Notes under the pieces: generated by a model
Told to the model about the DNA's origin: nothing
The model's database searches: none
Seen by the model: only the letters and a program-made list of their open reading frames with translations
Shown: positions 22,715 to 33,510 of the stretch, one piece after another
Numbering within the stretch: position 1 is the first letter of the stretch
Layout of the letters: the number at the start of each line of letters is the position of its first letter
Translations under genes and position numbers: made by a program
Assembly: GCA_039566865.1 (NCBI GenBank)
Contig: CM076961.1
Span: 7,401,501 to 7,465,500 of the forward strand
Source of the DNA: Aurelia coerulea
Taxonomy: Eukaryota; Cnidaria; Scyphozoa; Semaeostomeae; Ulmaridae
Reading direction: 5' to 3'
DNA length: 64,000 bases

Positions 22715-25700
22715 CTATTTACAAATTCGGCAATTACATTGTTCACCCGTCCAGGTTTTGATCTTTGTTTTAAAGCTTGCAACCGTTGATAGCTCCTTTA
22801 TTTCATCGTTAAGATTGTTCCACAATATGCTTCCTCTGAATGAGAGCGACTCCATGCCAAATTTTATCGTCCTCGTAATCGGCAATTTACACAGATGCTT
22901 AGTTCTGAGGTCATACTGAATCTCCTTCCTTTTCATGAAGGTGCCAGATGTATGATGGATTTAGCTGGTTCATTGACTTAAAGATTTCTAGCATCAATTT
23001 TTGGAGATTTTTAATATGGATCGTTACAGTGTCACTTTTCTCCAAAAGTGTATCAAAGGAAGAGTCGTAATCATTGTGGAGTATTCTTAAAGCACGCTTA
23101 TGGGTACGGTTTATTTTATGGTTGGCATCTTTGCCACAAAACATCCACACTAATGGGCAATAGTTAAAGCTTGAGATAATTACTGTGTTGCACAGTTTCA
23201 TTGCCTGTTCTCTTGAGAGATAAATATTTAACCTCCTAAAAGCACTGACTTTTCTGTTTGTTTTGTCGCAGAGTGTTTTTACATGCTTATTGAATCGAAG
23301 CTTGTTGTCAATTTCGATTCCAAGAAGTTTAACATGTTCAGTGGACGATATTTTTACACCCTCAATATTCAAGCGTAACTTATGTTTTTCATTTAGTCCC
23401 AGGAACATCAATTGGAACTTATCAGGGTTTGCCACCATACCATTAGCATAAAACCAATTTAGGAGTGTACTTAGGTCGTTTTCTAAATTTGTCGTAATTT
23501 CGCTTATACGAGTGCCACATGAATACACGGTGTTATCGTCAGCAAAATTACATATTTCTGAATTTAATTTCATATAGAATAAATCATTTAGGAAGATGTT
23601 GAATAGCAAGGGCCCAAGAATGGAGCCTTGGGGGACGCCTATCTTCACATTGCTCTGAGAACTTTTGTAAGACCCAATTTTTACACTCTGTTTCCGATTC
23701 GTTAGGTAGCTATACATCAGTCGCAAGCTTTTTTCATGAAACCCATAGGCCTCTAATTTAGCAATAAGGAGGTCATGAGGTATACAGTCATATGCTTTTG
23801 ATAGGTCCATAAGGATCGTACCAACCATACCAGACGAATCTAGGCTCTTTCTCCATGCTTCTATAACTCTTACTAGCGAATGTTGTGTGCTATATCCCTC
23901 TCTGAAACCAGAAAGTAGACTTGATAGGATAGGTTTAAAAAATCCTTCCATTTGCCCTTTGAGTATTCTCTCAAAAATTTTGGAGACCGATGGCAAGACA
24001 CTAATAGGCCTGTAATTCACCTTTGTAGTGGTTGCACCTCTTTTAAAACCGGGTGACACATCAGCATCCTTCAGTTCCTTTGGAAATTCAGAATCATAGA
24101 TGGCAGTGTTGATGCAGTCGGTAAGATATGGGCAAGCTAAATCCTTTGCTTTCTTAAGTTTATCAGTAGGTATTTTGCCACTATTTGCTTTATTACAATT
24201 AAGTGCGTCTATTTGCTTCCCAATTTCATTTGGTAAAACGTGAGTGAACTCAAATTTGGAATTTGTCACGTCACAATTTTCTCTAATTCTCCTGATAGAA
24301 GGGTGGTTTTTATATTTCTCAATTGCTTTTTCTACCATCTGATCTACTGTTAGATCGACTTCCATATCCTCATTAGCCTCCTTAAAGCTTGGTGCAATAT
24401 CTAACGAGTCGGTTATGTTGCTAAAATATTCGTTGAAGCATTCAGAGACCTCTTCGTCTCTCGAGAGTATCTTGTCTCCTTCAATCAATATGATCCTATC
24501 TCTTGTAGGATCCACGTTTGAAAACAATGGCTTTACGCTTTTCCAAAATTGTTTATCATTCTCGATGGTCTTCGATTGAATGGATTCAAAATACTCCCGT
24601 TTTTTCCTTATATTCAACTTTACAACAAGGTTCCTCTGATCTTTATACTTTCTCATATCTTCCGTACTACCACTTCTATTTGCAACCTTTTTGAGATTGG
24701 TTCTTACCATTATCGCTTTACGCAGCTCTTTAGTTACGTGTGGTTTGTTATTTGCTCTAACTACTTTTGTTTTAAGGGGTGCATTTGCTTCAAGGGTGGT
24801 CATGAAGACTGATTCAAATTCCGAGTAGCTCGCTGGATGCGAGGCACGAAGATTTCTCTCAAGGTCCATTTTCCAGCGCTCCTCTGACCAGTTCTTATAG
24901 TCACGATAGAGAAGTTTCTTTGGAGGTGCCTTGTTGTAAGTTGACTTAAGTACAGTGTATATCAAATGGTGATGATCGCTAAATCCAGTCTCAAATGACT
25001 GGGTCATCATAAAAGAGTGCTTCTTATTTGTTAACAGTAGGTCAATGCACCGTCCCTGGCAAGACTTGAAACATGTAGGCCCTTTGATGAGATTGTAAAG
25101 ATTATGTTCTTCCAGTAAAGGAGACAGATTTTTATCATTAGGCTCCATGTTGAAGTCTCCAAGGACAAGTATATTGTCATACCGCCCAAGCTTATCAATA
25201 AGCTTGGAAATTTGTTCTACGAAGAAAGACATGTTTTGATTTGGAGGTCTATAGATCGGTAATAACAACCATTTTTGCTTTCTAATATTTAGTTCAAACG
25301 GAATAACCTGTATATCTGTTGACATATTGTCAACTTTAGTCTCTGTCGAAAGGAGGCAATCTCTGACAAAGACCAACAACCCACCACTTTTATCAGATAC
25401 ATCAAGTCTGTATGGTGTTTTGAATCCGGGTATTAAAAACTGATTTTTTGGAAACGATGCATCTAATTTTGTCTCCGCAATGACCAAGATGTCTATATGA
25501 TCCTGTATCATAATTGAAAAATTTTCAAATTTGTTCCGGATTGAGTTTATGTTAATGTACCCAAAGATGACATTTTTGGGGTATTTTAAGCGAAGATTTT
25601 GGAGTTTGTCAAAACAATTTGCCTCAGTTTCATAGGCTACCGAATCTGATGTTGTTAATATATTTAAGGCGTTTTCCCTTAAAATTTGGTTGTTACCATC

Positions 25701-25778
25701 ATTACGATCAGAACGAGGTTGGTTAAGTTCCTGTCTTTCTTGTTGCGTTTCCTTGCCTGTATTGTTAGTAGCCTCGAT
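22715..25778 (-). CDS. CR1-like LINE ORF2: AP endonuclease and reverse transcriptase
   Basis: Nicks target DNA and reverse transcribes LINE RNA. Numbered from the Met at 25511: endonuclease with AETKLD (12-17), LGDFNM (117-122) and SDHHHL (178-183); reverse transcriptase with NYRPISVLP (about 499), DLSKAYDCIPHD, GVPQGSILGPLLF and FADD (656-659); then the thumb region with YCPLVW, and a Cys-rich ending CNCRIC. The open frame continues upstream of that Met for 89 codons, including the conserved endonuclease start NINSIRNKF, up to the ORF1 stop with no ATG, so initiation is unexplained. Near 22925 a one-base indel in an A/G-rich run splits the last about 70 residues into another frame. Apart from that it is intact, so it is recently inactive or an assembly error. 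Confidence 0.88.
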
Positions 25779-26796
25779 TCAATAACTTTTAATAAACTTA
25801 ATGTAATTGTTTGCTAATACTGAGTCCCCTTTTCGATTCAGATGGAGTTGCTTCCGACTAAGGCAGGACACATCAATATTTGAATTATCTATCACTTGGA
25901 CGTTCAGTTCTTTTGCAAGATCTTTTATTTTCATGTTTAACTCTTTCACGTTGAGTTTCTTATCCAGTGCTTGTTTGTCTTTTCGAATTACAACGGTCGA
26001 CAAAACGATTTCCGTGCCAGGTGCTTCTTTTCTGGTTTCTTCAATGGCGCTCTTCATATTTCCTATGGTATCAATCCCTTGGGTGAGGTCATTTGTTCCT
26101 GAATGTATAATGATGCATGAAGGCCGTTTCCTCACGACAGGTTTTATGTGGTCGACAATGTCCCTTGTCGTTGCTCCTGAATGTGCTCTTACTTTTACAT
26201 TATGATCTTTTTGCATTCCTGCCTCCTCCAGTCCATTGAGAGTTAAATCTCCGATTATCGTTATATTTTTCCTTGTAGTTTTACTTTGCTTCGTTGTTTT
26301 CCCTTGTTTTGATTTTTCATCTTGTTTTTCTTCTGGTCTCGAGATACTCAATCTTTGGTTGCTTGTTTTTGCATTGCCATTTTCTTTGGTATTCATTTTG
26401 TTGGATGTTGGGAGACCTTCCGGTGAGTTGCTATGGTAACTGTTGTGCTCAACTGTTGTATTGCTGTAGTTGGGAGATTGGCCTGTTCCCATGGGGGGAG
26501 CAGTCGCCTTACTACTTTGATTGTTTACGCAATGCTTGGGGCTTTGGAGGCTAGGCCCATCTAGAATTTTCTCGATGATTCTTTGCTTATCATTTAGCTG
26601 TTTTTCCAGCGAGATTATCCTTTCTTGGAGGGATCGTATGAAGGCCTCATGTAAGTGGTTTCCACTCGTGCTTCCACCAGAGAAATTTTCTCTGGGGGAG
26701 CTGCAAGATCTGTTTGCCACCTGAGCCTTAATTGCCAGGATTTCGCCGTGAATGAAGCGCTTGAATTCTTCGTGATCATTTTGGAGTCTGACATTT
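25779..26796 (-). CDS. CR1-like LINE ORF1, 3' part (coiled coil plus SGNH-like domain)
   Basis: RNA-binding/accessory protein of the LINE. The N-terminal half has a heptad-like helix (HEAFIRSLQERIISLEKQL), then a Ser/Thr/Asn-rich linker. The C-terminal half is an SGNH hydrolase-like fold: IIGDLTLNG (block I), HSGTNDL (block III) and LHLNRKGDSVLAN (block V His). Block I reads GDL where the catalytic motif is GDS, so the nucleophile seems lost. Such esterase-like domains are known in CR1 ORF1. The stop TGA (25779-25781) is in the same frame as ORF2. The 5' third of the ORF lies beyond the LTR insertion at 32767-33074. Confidence 0.82.
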
Positions 26797-27160
26797 TGTA
26801 GTGACTGTAACGATTCCTCGGTTCTAGTTCAACAGATTGTGCAGGCCCATAGTGAACTCTCAAAAAGAAAAGGACGACGACTGATTTTACACTGATCTTG
26901 ATTCTCCAAAACTCTATGACGATCTGACTAAGAACACGTGTACAAAGTATTTAAAGCTTCTACACGGAACTTACGATTTAATCAACCAATGAAAATCATT
27001 TTTAGCTTTTACGTATAAATGAATGTTCTATTTGAATGTTCTAACAGAGTCTCCACAGGTGGTAATTATACATTGCAAAATCTTATGTCTCAAACTATTT
27101 CGAATGACGCAATGGTGATATTACCCCTCAGCGCATAGCAGTTCAAAGGAATTTCCGACA
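26797..27160 (-). repeat. Predicted 3' LTR of the BEL/Pao element (364 bp)
   Basis: Read on the minus strand it begins TGTCGGAAATTCC after the purine tract and ends CACTACA. The U3 part has a TATA-like TTTAAATAC near 26947. The last 66 bp (26797-26862) are identical to 32701-32766. The upper boundary is inferred from the purine tract and TG, not from a second full copy. Confidence 0.65.
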
Positions 27161-27176
27161 CACTCCCCTCCTTGAT

Positions 27177-30100
27177 TCACTGTGAATCAAGAACTAACCG
27201 GGTTTTCCATTGCGCATCCTTGGCAGCTGCACGTTGCGATCCCTTGCGCGTACCCTGTGGGGCGGGGCTGTCATTCTCTTTGCTCTCATTCACCCCTCTT
27301 TTTTCACTCTTTTCATCTACTTCTAAACTTCTAACTTCTAAAGGAAACAAACATTGCAAGGAACGAGTCAAAATTTGGTGCTTACCCTTCTGTCCAATTC
27401 GCACCTTGGCTCCTCTTGCTATTCCATCCTTTCCCTTGATTAGTTCTATGATAACTCCCATTTTCCAATTGCCTCTTTTGATGTTCTCCTCCTTCACCAA
27501 GACCATTTCTCCAATATGCACTGTCCCTTGCTTTCCCTTATTCAAATGATGCACTTCTCTCAAATCTGCAAGATATTCCAGTCTCCAACGAGACCAAAAG
27601 TGGTCCAACTTCTTAACAAGATACGCAAAGCACCTTGTAAAAGAAGATGGATCCTCTTCAAGAGCATCAATGTCAAATTCAAAATGATCGGATAGGGCAG
27701 ACAAACGTCTCCCATGCATAAGATGGAATGGGGTCAAAGCATGATATCCAAGTTCATCATAAATATAAGTCAATGGCCTTGAATTCAAGGTAGATTCAAC
27801 CTGAGTCAGCAATGTTAGCAATTCGTCATACCTAAGCCTCGCATTTCCCAAAACCTTCTTGAGACAACGTTTTACGCTGCCCACCAGGCGCTCAAAATGG
27901 CCGCCCCACCACGGAGATCGTTCCATATTGAATTTCCAAGTGATCCGTTTTGCCTGCAAAAATGAAACAACAGAATGATCATGTGCAAGTCTTTCTAAGA
28001 GTCTGTGAGTGAACTTGAAAGTTTTCGCATTGTCCGAATTGATCAAGTCAGGGGTTCCCCTGCGTGCTGTAAAGCGCTGCATGCTCCGTACAAATGTTGG
28101 CCCAGCAAGGTCTTCAACAAGGTCTAAATGTATAGCACGCGAAGTACAACAAACATACAAAACAACATAGCATTTTTCCATCTCACCTGACTTTGACCTG
28201 TGGAACAAAGGACCAGCAAAATCAATTCCAACATTTACAAATGGCGGTGCCTCTTTAACTCTAAAGTCTGGTAGGTCAGCAGTCTGTGGTGGTGCGTAGG
28301 ACTTACCTTCTACCTTCCTGCAAATGAAACATTTCCTGAGCAACCTTTTGACAAACTGCCTACCTTGTGGAACCCAATAACGTGATCGAAGTTCAGCAAG
28401 AGTTGATTTTAGACCATTATGAAAAACTCTTTGATGACAAGCAAAAACTACCAACTCTGTAAATCGATTCTCTCTTGGCAAAATTATTGGAAACTTACCA
28501 TCAAACTCCAAGTCAGAGTAATTCAACCTTCCTTTGCATCGTAACACTTGCTCTTCTTCAAACAATCCTAAATTCACTTTCAATTGATTAAATTTGGGTT
28601 CCTTGCGTAAAGTAGATTGGACATCTAAAACCCAATATTTCTCTGCAGCAAACATTTCCTTAGCACTTACCTCTGAACGATTAATTGGCTGTTTCTTCTT
28701 CTTTGCCTTCAAGTTTTCAATAAATCTTACCACCCAAGATGTTACTTTCAACAAACGTTCAAGTGAACTGAACCTATCAATGTCAATAATGTTGGATATA
28801 CCTGTTTTCTTGTCACCAACTGCGGTTGCAACCAATGCTGATTTCTTTGTCTCTTGAACTATTTCAGGTGTATCCTCAAGCAAAAGTTCAGTTGGCCAAT
28901 GTTCCTTGCCCATGACAAGCCAATGCGGTCCATGCCACCACAATCTACTGGTCTGTAAAGCACTTGCAAAAACACCCCTTGATCCAAGGTCAGCAGGATT
29001 GCATACTCCAGCACAATGTCCCCAGTTTCTCTTCTCTGTCACTGTCAAAATTTCATCAACCCTGTGCTGCACAAACTGTCGCCAGTGGCCTGTGTTTTTG
29101 ATCCAATAAAGTGCTGTTTTGGAGTCCAACCAAAATCTGCAAGTTGAAATCTGTACCTGTTGGTTTAAGGCTGAAAGAACAACATTCATTAGAGTAGCCA
29201 GAATTCTGGCTGACATTAGTTCTAGTCTTGGAATGCTAAGTTCCTTCAGAGGTGCTACACGAGTTTTTGCACACACAAGATTTGAGACAATTTCTTCTTC
29301 TGTCTCATAGACCAAATAGATCATAGCGCAATATGCCTTTTTGCTAGCATCCGCAAAGCCATGTAAAGAGCAGTTCTTGACCTTACCTGCCTTGTCATCA
29401 TATAAACACCTGGGCAAAGAAATTCTGCCAACATCATTTAGATCACTTACCAATGATTCCCACTTTGCCCTTTTGTCCTCTGGTAGTTCATCGTCCCAAC
29501 CTAAATTTTCAATACAGATCTCCTGAAACAGAACTTTTGCATTAACAATCACTGGGCTAACAAGTCCAAGTGGGTCAAAGAGTTTGGCAATACTGCTCAA
29601 AATGGTACGTTTTGTTACCTTTGCATCCTTCTCCACTGTTCCTAACTTTGTTAGGTCAAACACTAGCTTATCAGCCTCAGTGTCCCAAGAAATACCAAGT
29701 ACTTTGGTCTTACCTTCTTCTGTTTTACTTCCAAGTGTCTCCTTTGCAAAACTCTCCTCATTATCACCTATTTCTAAGTTTCTTACCTTTTGTTGTGGCT
29801 GTTCATTTGACTTGAAAGCTGCCTGTAGGGCAGGTTCACAACTTTTCCATTTTCTTAAATGGAATCCACCAGCTTTCATCCTTTCCTTAGCCTTATGGAA
29901 AAGTTCTTCAGCATCAGATATGTTCTCTGCACCAAACACAAGGTCATCAACATAGAAATTATAGGCAAGTGTCACAGCAAATTTTGGGTCCTCCTGCTGA
30001 TACTGTGCAATGTGATTTCGGAGAACGGCATTAAGCAAGAACGGAGACGTATTGACACCAAAAACACATCTGTTAAAGTGGAATACCTCTATGGGTGAAT

Positions 30101-32657
30101 TTGGATCATGAATATCCCGAACCCATAAAAATCTCAAAACATCTCGGTCTGCAGGGTCCACTTCAACATTTAAAAATGCCTTCTCTATGTCTGCTACCAT
30201 GGGCACCTTAAACTCTCTAAAGCGTACCAAAATATCAAAAAGCAAAGGCATGAGTGGAGGGCCTACGTGTAAACAATCATTAAGTGAAGTACCTAATTTC
30301 TTCTCCTTTGATGATGCATCATACACGATCCTCACTTTTGTTGTCTCTGCTTCATTGCGAATCACTGCATGGTGAGGCAAATAATGCTGTTTTTCAGGGC
30401 ATTCCAGTTCTGCAACCCTTTCAATAACATTCTGCTCTAATTGTTCCTTAATGATTTGATCATAAGCTTTCAAAACTTCTGGCTCATTCCTTAGTCTTTT
30501 AATTTGTCCCTTCAACCTGGAAAGACTAACAGCGAAATTAGATGGAAGGGGTTTATGCCCCACCTTCCAAGGCAATTTGACCGAGTAGCGCTGACCTGTA
30601 AAAGAAACATTGTCAAGCAAATCATCATGCACCTCATTTGTACTGGTTATGCCCAGAGTCTCCAAGTCCCATAATTTGTGCATGTCTCTATCAGCCTGTG
30701 AAGTACTCAAAACTGAAGGTTGGCAGGCAACAGCGATATTCAAATTCACATGTTCTGATGAAGCTAAAGTCTTACCTGTAAGAGGTCCTGAAATTACCCA
30801 TCCAAGTTTTGTTTTAACTGCAACTGGATCTGCAGGCTCCCCTCTTATGACTTCATCCTCTTGCAGGAAATAAAAACTGTCAATACCCACAAGCACATCT
30901 ACAACGAGAGAATCCTGCAAACAAGAAACATCTGAGAACCATATGTTAGCAAGATGAGGGTAACTCTGCTTCAAAATTTCAGGATGTTCATTAGGAATCT
31001 CAGAAATATGCTCTACAACAATGGCATTTACCTTTACAGAAGTAGGCTTCTCACTCCTTAATGGAAATAACTCAATCTGCACTACATCTCTCTCTCTTTC
31101 ATCCACATTATTGGAGCCAAAGGTCTTAATCCCAAGGATTTCCTTCCTAATGGGGCTTAGCCCTGCGCCATCAACTACCCCTTGGGTCACGAACGTCCTA
31201 TGACTGCCTGTATCAAATAAAACGCGTGCCCTAACATCCTGTTGTTTACCCTTAATGAAGGCTTGAGCCGTCTGCAAAGCTGCCCTCCCCCCGTTTACTA
31301 CATTACCTACACAAGAGTTGGTGCTAACCAAGTTGGGAGGGGGTACGCTGGGCTTAGGTGTCTCCTTTTCCCCCTTGGCGCGTTGAAATTTCTGCTCGCA
31401 GATTGAGGCATGGTGCTTCTGTTTACAATCTTTACAATAATTACGAACCCTGCACTCAAAAGATCTGTGTCCCTTGCCTAAGCAAGAAAAACATCGACCA
31501 GCTTTCAAAATAAATTTCTTACGTTCTTCAAGACTTGACACTGTACTGCAATGAGCCTCTTCGTGTTCTTCGCCACAGAAAACACAGTTTCGATTCTTGT
31601 TTCGTGATCCTCCATCTTGTCTTTGATCTTGTAATGTGAGCAGTGCACTTCCTGAAGTCAAAGGGGTTTTCCCTGGCGGCCTCATTTTCATCTCGTCGTC
31701 TCGTTTTCCTTTGAAAATGGGTGTGTTCTTCTCTCTGATCTCAAGCTCCTCCTTGAACGCAGCCAGCATCTCCTCAATATTCCATTCCTCGTAATTGGTG
31801 CTCCCTCGAATCATGGTTAATCGTACGGATTCAGGAATTTTCTCCATCAATGAATCAACCACAATGCCGGAATACGTTTCCATGTCGATATTTAACGCTT
31901 GCAGTCCTCTAAAGTGTACCTCGATACTGTCATAAAGCTCCCGCAATTTCGTGACATTTCTTTCACTGAAGACCACAGGCAAATTCATCAGATCCTTTAT
32001 GTGTGCTTTCCTGATTAATGAAGGTTTGGCAAATCTCTCCTGCAACAACTCTAAAGCAGCATCATAGTTTTTCTCCGTGAGCTCGAATCCAGAAATAACC
32101 TTTTTCGCTGAATCTGCAAGGTAGTGTTTGAGATAGGAAAACTTGTCCACAGTGGAAAGTTCTTCGTTTCCGTGAACAGCACTTACAAAGCCATCCCAAA
32201 ACTCTTGCCAGTCTTGAGGTCTTCCCGAAAATTTAGTGAGCTCCAATTTTGGTAATTTTGCTCTAACCTTCCGTGTTTGCGATGATGTCGAATTGAGGCT
32301 GTCCAATGATATCTGCGAGTCGCTTCTCCTTATTCCTGTTCTCTGTTCCTTCGTTGCCAATTTTTCTTGAATTGTAAGGAGTGCCATATTTATTTTCTCC
32401 TGCACGCTTCCACATTCTTCGATTTCCTTTAAGCATTCGTCTTCCTCTGTTTCCTCTGAAGCAAGCTCTTTCTCCGTAACCAAATCTAGAATTTGCTTGT
32501 CCAGGGTCCCTAATATTTCCAGCTTTTCTTTCAGCTGCATCTCGATTTGTCGCAAGCTTTTTTCGTCATCATTCCCATCTTCAATCTTGGCTATGATTTT
32601 CGACGTGTATCCCCGATGTCCTCCTCTAATTTTCTTCAGTTTCAAGAGTTCTCCCAT
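27177..32657 (-). CDS. BEL/Pao gag-pol polyprotein
   Basis: Single ORF of 1826 residues from the ATG at 32657; positions below count from an in-frame TTG six codons upstream. Coiled-coil N-terminus (about 30-110); DUF1759-type gag region (about 140-320); Cys/His zinc-knuckle region (364-426); aspartic protease with FDTG (487-490); Pao-type reverse transcriptase with VADIEKAF (Asp829) and YVDD (908-911); RNase H with Asp1108, Glu1152 and Asp1184; integrase HHCC zinc domain (His1414, His1419, Cys1449, Cys1452) and catalytic Asp1485, Asp1548, Glu1595; C-terminal DUF5641-like region. It is complete for the family and has no stop or frameshift, implying recent insertion. With the 5' U3 missing it probably lacks its own promoter; it could be read only from flanking transcription. 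Confidence 0.93.
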   Translation of the reverse strand: MGELLKLKKIRGGHRGYTSKIIAKIEDGNDDEKSLRQIEMQLKEKLEILGTLDKQILDLVTEKELASEETEEDECLKEIEECGSVQEKINMALLTIQEKLATKEQRTGIRRSDSQISLDSLNSTSSQTRKVRAKLPKLELTKFSGRPQDWQEFWDGFVSAVHGNEELSTVDKFSYLKHYLADSAKKVISGFELTEKNYDAALELLQERFAKPSLIRKAHIKDLMNLPVVFSERNVTKLRELYDSIEVHFRGLQALNIDMETYSGIVVDSLMEKIPESVRLTMIRGSTNYEEWNIEEMLAAFKEELEIREKNTPIFKGKRDDEMKMRPPGKTPLTSGSALLTLQDQRQDGGSRNKNRNCVFCGEEHEEAHCSTVSSLEERKKFILKAGRCFSCLGKGHRSFECRVRNYCKDCKQKHHASICEQKFQRAKGEKETPKPSVPPPNLVSTNSCVGNVVNGGRAALQTAQAFIKGKQQDVRARVLFDTGSHRTFVTQGVVDGAGLSPIRKEILGIKTFGSNNVDERERDVVQIELFPLRSEKPTSVKVNAIVVEHISEIPNEHPEILKQSYPHLANIWFSDVSCLQDSLVVDVLVGIDSFYFLQEDEVIRGEPADPVAVKTKLGWVISGPLTGKTLASSEHVNLNIAVACQPSVLSTSQADRDMHKLWDLETLGITSTNEVHDDLLDNVSFTGQRYSVKLPWKVGHKPLPSNFAVSLSRLKGQIKRLRNEPEVLKAYDQIIKEQLEQNVIERVAELECPEKQHYLPHHAVIRNEAETTKVRIVYDASSKEKKLGTSLNDCLHVGPPLMPLLFDILVRFREFKVPMVADIEKAFLNVEVDPADRDVLRFLWVRDIHDPNSPIEVFHFNRCVFGVNTSPFLLNAVLRNHIAQYQQEDPKFAVTLAYNFYVDDLVFGAENISDAEELFHKAKERMKAGGFHLRKWKSCEPALQAAFKSNEQPQQKVRNLEIGDNEESFAKETLGSKTEEGKTKVLGISWDTEADKLVFDLTKLGTVEKDAKVTKRTILSSIAKLFDPLGLVSPVIVNAKVLFQEICIENLGWDDELPEDKRAKWESLVSDLNDVGRISLPRCLYDDKAGKVKNCSLHGFADASKKAYCAMIYLVYETEEEIVSNLVCAKTRVAPLKELSIPRLELMSARILATLMNVVLSALNQQVQISTCRFWLDSKTALYWIKNTGHWRQFVQHRVDEILTVTEKRNWGHCAGVCNPADLGSRGVFASALQTSRLWWHGPHWLVMGKEHWPTELLLEDTPEIVQETKKSALVATAVGDKKTGISNIIDIDRFSSLERLLKVTSWVVRFIENLKAKKKKQPINRSEVSAKEMFAAEKYWVLDVQSTLRKEPKFNQLKVNLGLFEEEQVLRCKGRLNYSDLEFDGKFPIILPRENRFTELVVFACHQRVFHNGLKSTLAELRSRYWVPQGRQFVKRLLRKCFICRKVEGKSYAPPQTADLPDFRVKEAPPFVNVGIDFAGPLFHRSKSGEMEKCYVVLYVCCTSRAIHLDLVEDLAGPTFVRSMQRFTARRGTPDLINSDNAKTFKFTHRLLERLAHDHSVVSFLQAKRITWKFNMERSPWWGGHFERLVGSVKRCLKKVLGNARLRYDELLTLLTQVESTLNSRPLTYIYDELGYHALTPFHLMHGRRLSALSDHFEFDIDALEEDPSSFTRCFAYLVKKLDHFWSRWRLEYLADLREVHHLNKGKQGTVHIGEMVLVKEENIKRGNWKMGVIIELIKGKDGIARGAKVRIGQKGKHQILTRSLQCLFPLEVRSLEVDEKSEKRGVNESKENDSPAPQGTRKGSQRAAAKDAQWKTRLVLDSQ

Positions 32658-32700
32658 TGTTTCTTTTACTTGCAAATCCGTTTAGCTTCGGTGGACCAGA

Positions 32701-32766
32701 TGTAGTGACTGTAACGATTCCTCGGTTCTAGTTCAACAGATTGTGCAGGCCCATAGTGAACTCTCA
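32701..32766 (-). repeat. 5' LTR remnant, 66 bp
   Basis: Identical to 26797-26862, with TG at its start and CA at its end, directly next to the ACATTT duplication. It is followed inside the element by TCTGGTCCACCG, a plausible primer-binding region. Confidence 0.85.
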
Positions 32767-33074
32767 ACATTTTGATCTTGGAAAATTTCATGTTGATTGG
32801 TTTGGTCAGTCTCCGTTTGTGTTTCAACGCTTTCGATGTCGCTCTCGATGCAAACTTTCAAGCAGTCTGATCTTCGGTAGGACACATTTTTGCCTGACAT
32901 TGCAGTGTAAATTACACGTTGGTTTATCGCCTCACATAATATGGCGCTTGTCGTTGCTCTCTGCCAACCATAATCCACTGTGCATATGTCAGCAATGTTG
33001 TTGAGATATTGGCCCTGTCTCTTTTCTTTAACTTTATCGATTGCTTTAAGTATTTTCTGAATATCTTCATCCAT
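32767..33074 (-). CDS. CR1-like LINE ORF1, 5' part, separated by insertion
   Basis: Starts at ATG 33074 with MDEDIQKILKAIDKVKEKR, an amphipathic helical start, and continues to IFQDQNV, where the BEL/Pao insertion begins. One copy of the duplicated target plus the insert is 5976 bp, a multiple of three, so the frame on both sides agrees: about 439 codons in the ancestral ORF1. Everything downstream is displaced by 6 kb, so this copy cannot make ORF1 unless the insert is removed. Confidence 0.75.
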
Positions 33075-33080
33075 TTCACT

Positions 33081-33510
33081 TTAGAATTCTGATTTATACA
33101 TACAAGATACTCGTTCGAAAGAAAAAACACGTTTCTCTAATGCAGTTTTGTTGCTCTAGATCAAGTTATTTTAGAAACGATTTTATGATATTCTTCAATA
33201 GCTACAAGTTCTTGTAATGAGCAGTTGATCCAGAGAACATTTGATTAAAGATCATTTAAATCAAGACGTCAGAAGCAATTTGCTATACTGTTTAAATTTT
33301 CATTCATATTTCATATAGATAGTTAAGAAAGCTTACGTCTACCCAGTATATTCCAAATATAGACACTGGAAGGCAATCTAATTCATTTAGAAAATGTTTA
33401 TGTGATTTACGTAGTCTGTAGTACCGAGCTCACGTACCTAAAAATCAATTGAATCCAGTCTAAGTATCCTAATAAGTGCAATTGGACTGGAAATATTTTT
33501 TTGGAGCTAC
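33081..33510. other. No gene recognised
   Basis: May include LINE 5' UTR on the minus strand; nothing further can be supported. Confidence 0.4.

Larger units (their letters stand above)
26797..32766 (-). mobile_element. BEL/Pao LTR retrotransposon with truncated 5' LTR
   Basis: 5970-bp insertion between perfect 6-bp duplications ACATTT (26791-26796 and 32767-32772). A single gag-pol ORF is open throughout. The 3' end has a purine tract (27161-27173 on the complement) followed by a TG-started sequence that fits a 364-bp LTR ending at 26797. The 5' side has only the last 66 bp of that LTR, directly abutting the target duplication. A TGG primer-binding-site-like start follows the 66-bp repeat with a two-base gap. 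Confidence 0.9.
22582..33080 (-). mobile_element. CR1-like LINE, interrupted by a BEL/Pao element
   Basis: Minus-strand non-LTR retrotransposon: ORF1 with an SGNH-like domain, ORF2 with AP endonuclease and reverse transcriptase, and a poly-A tail seen as a T-run at about 22582-22604. Its 5' part lies right of the inserted LTR element (32767-33080), its 3' part left of it (22582-26796). The true 5' end beyond 33074 is not resolved. Confidence 0.88.

Noticed and set aside
32733..33074. Separate host gene encoding a 113-residue protein
   Set aside because: It is the displaced 5' end of LINE ORF1; the frame resumes after the BEL/Pao insertion at 26796.
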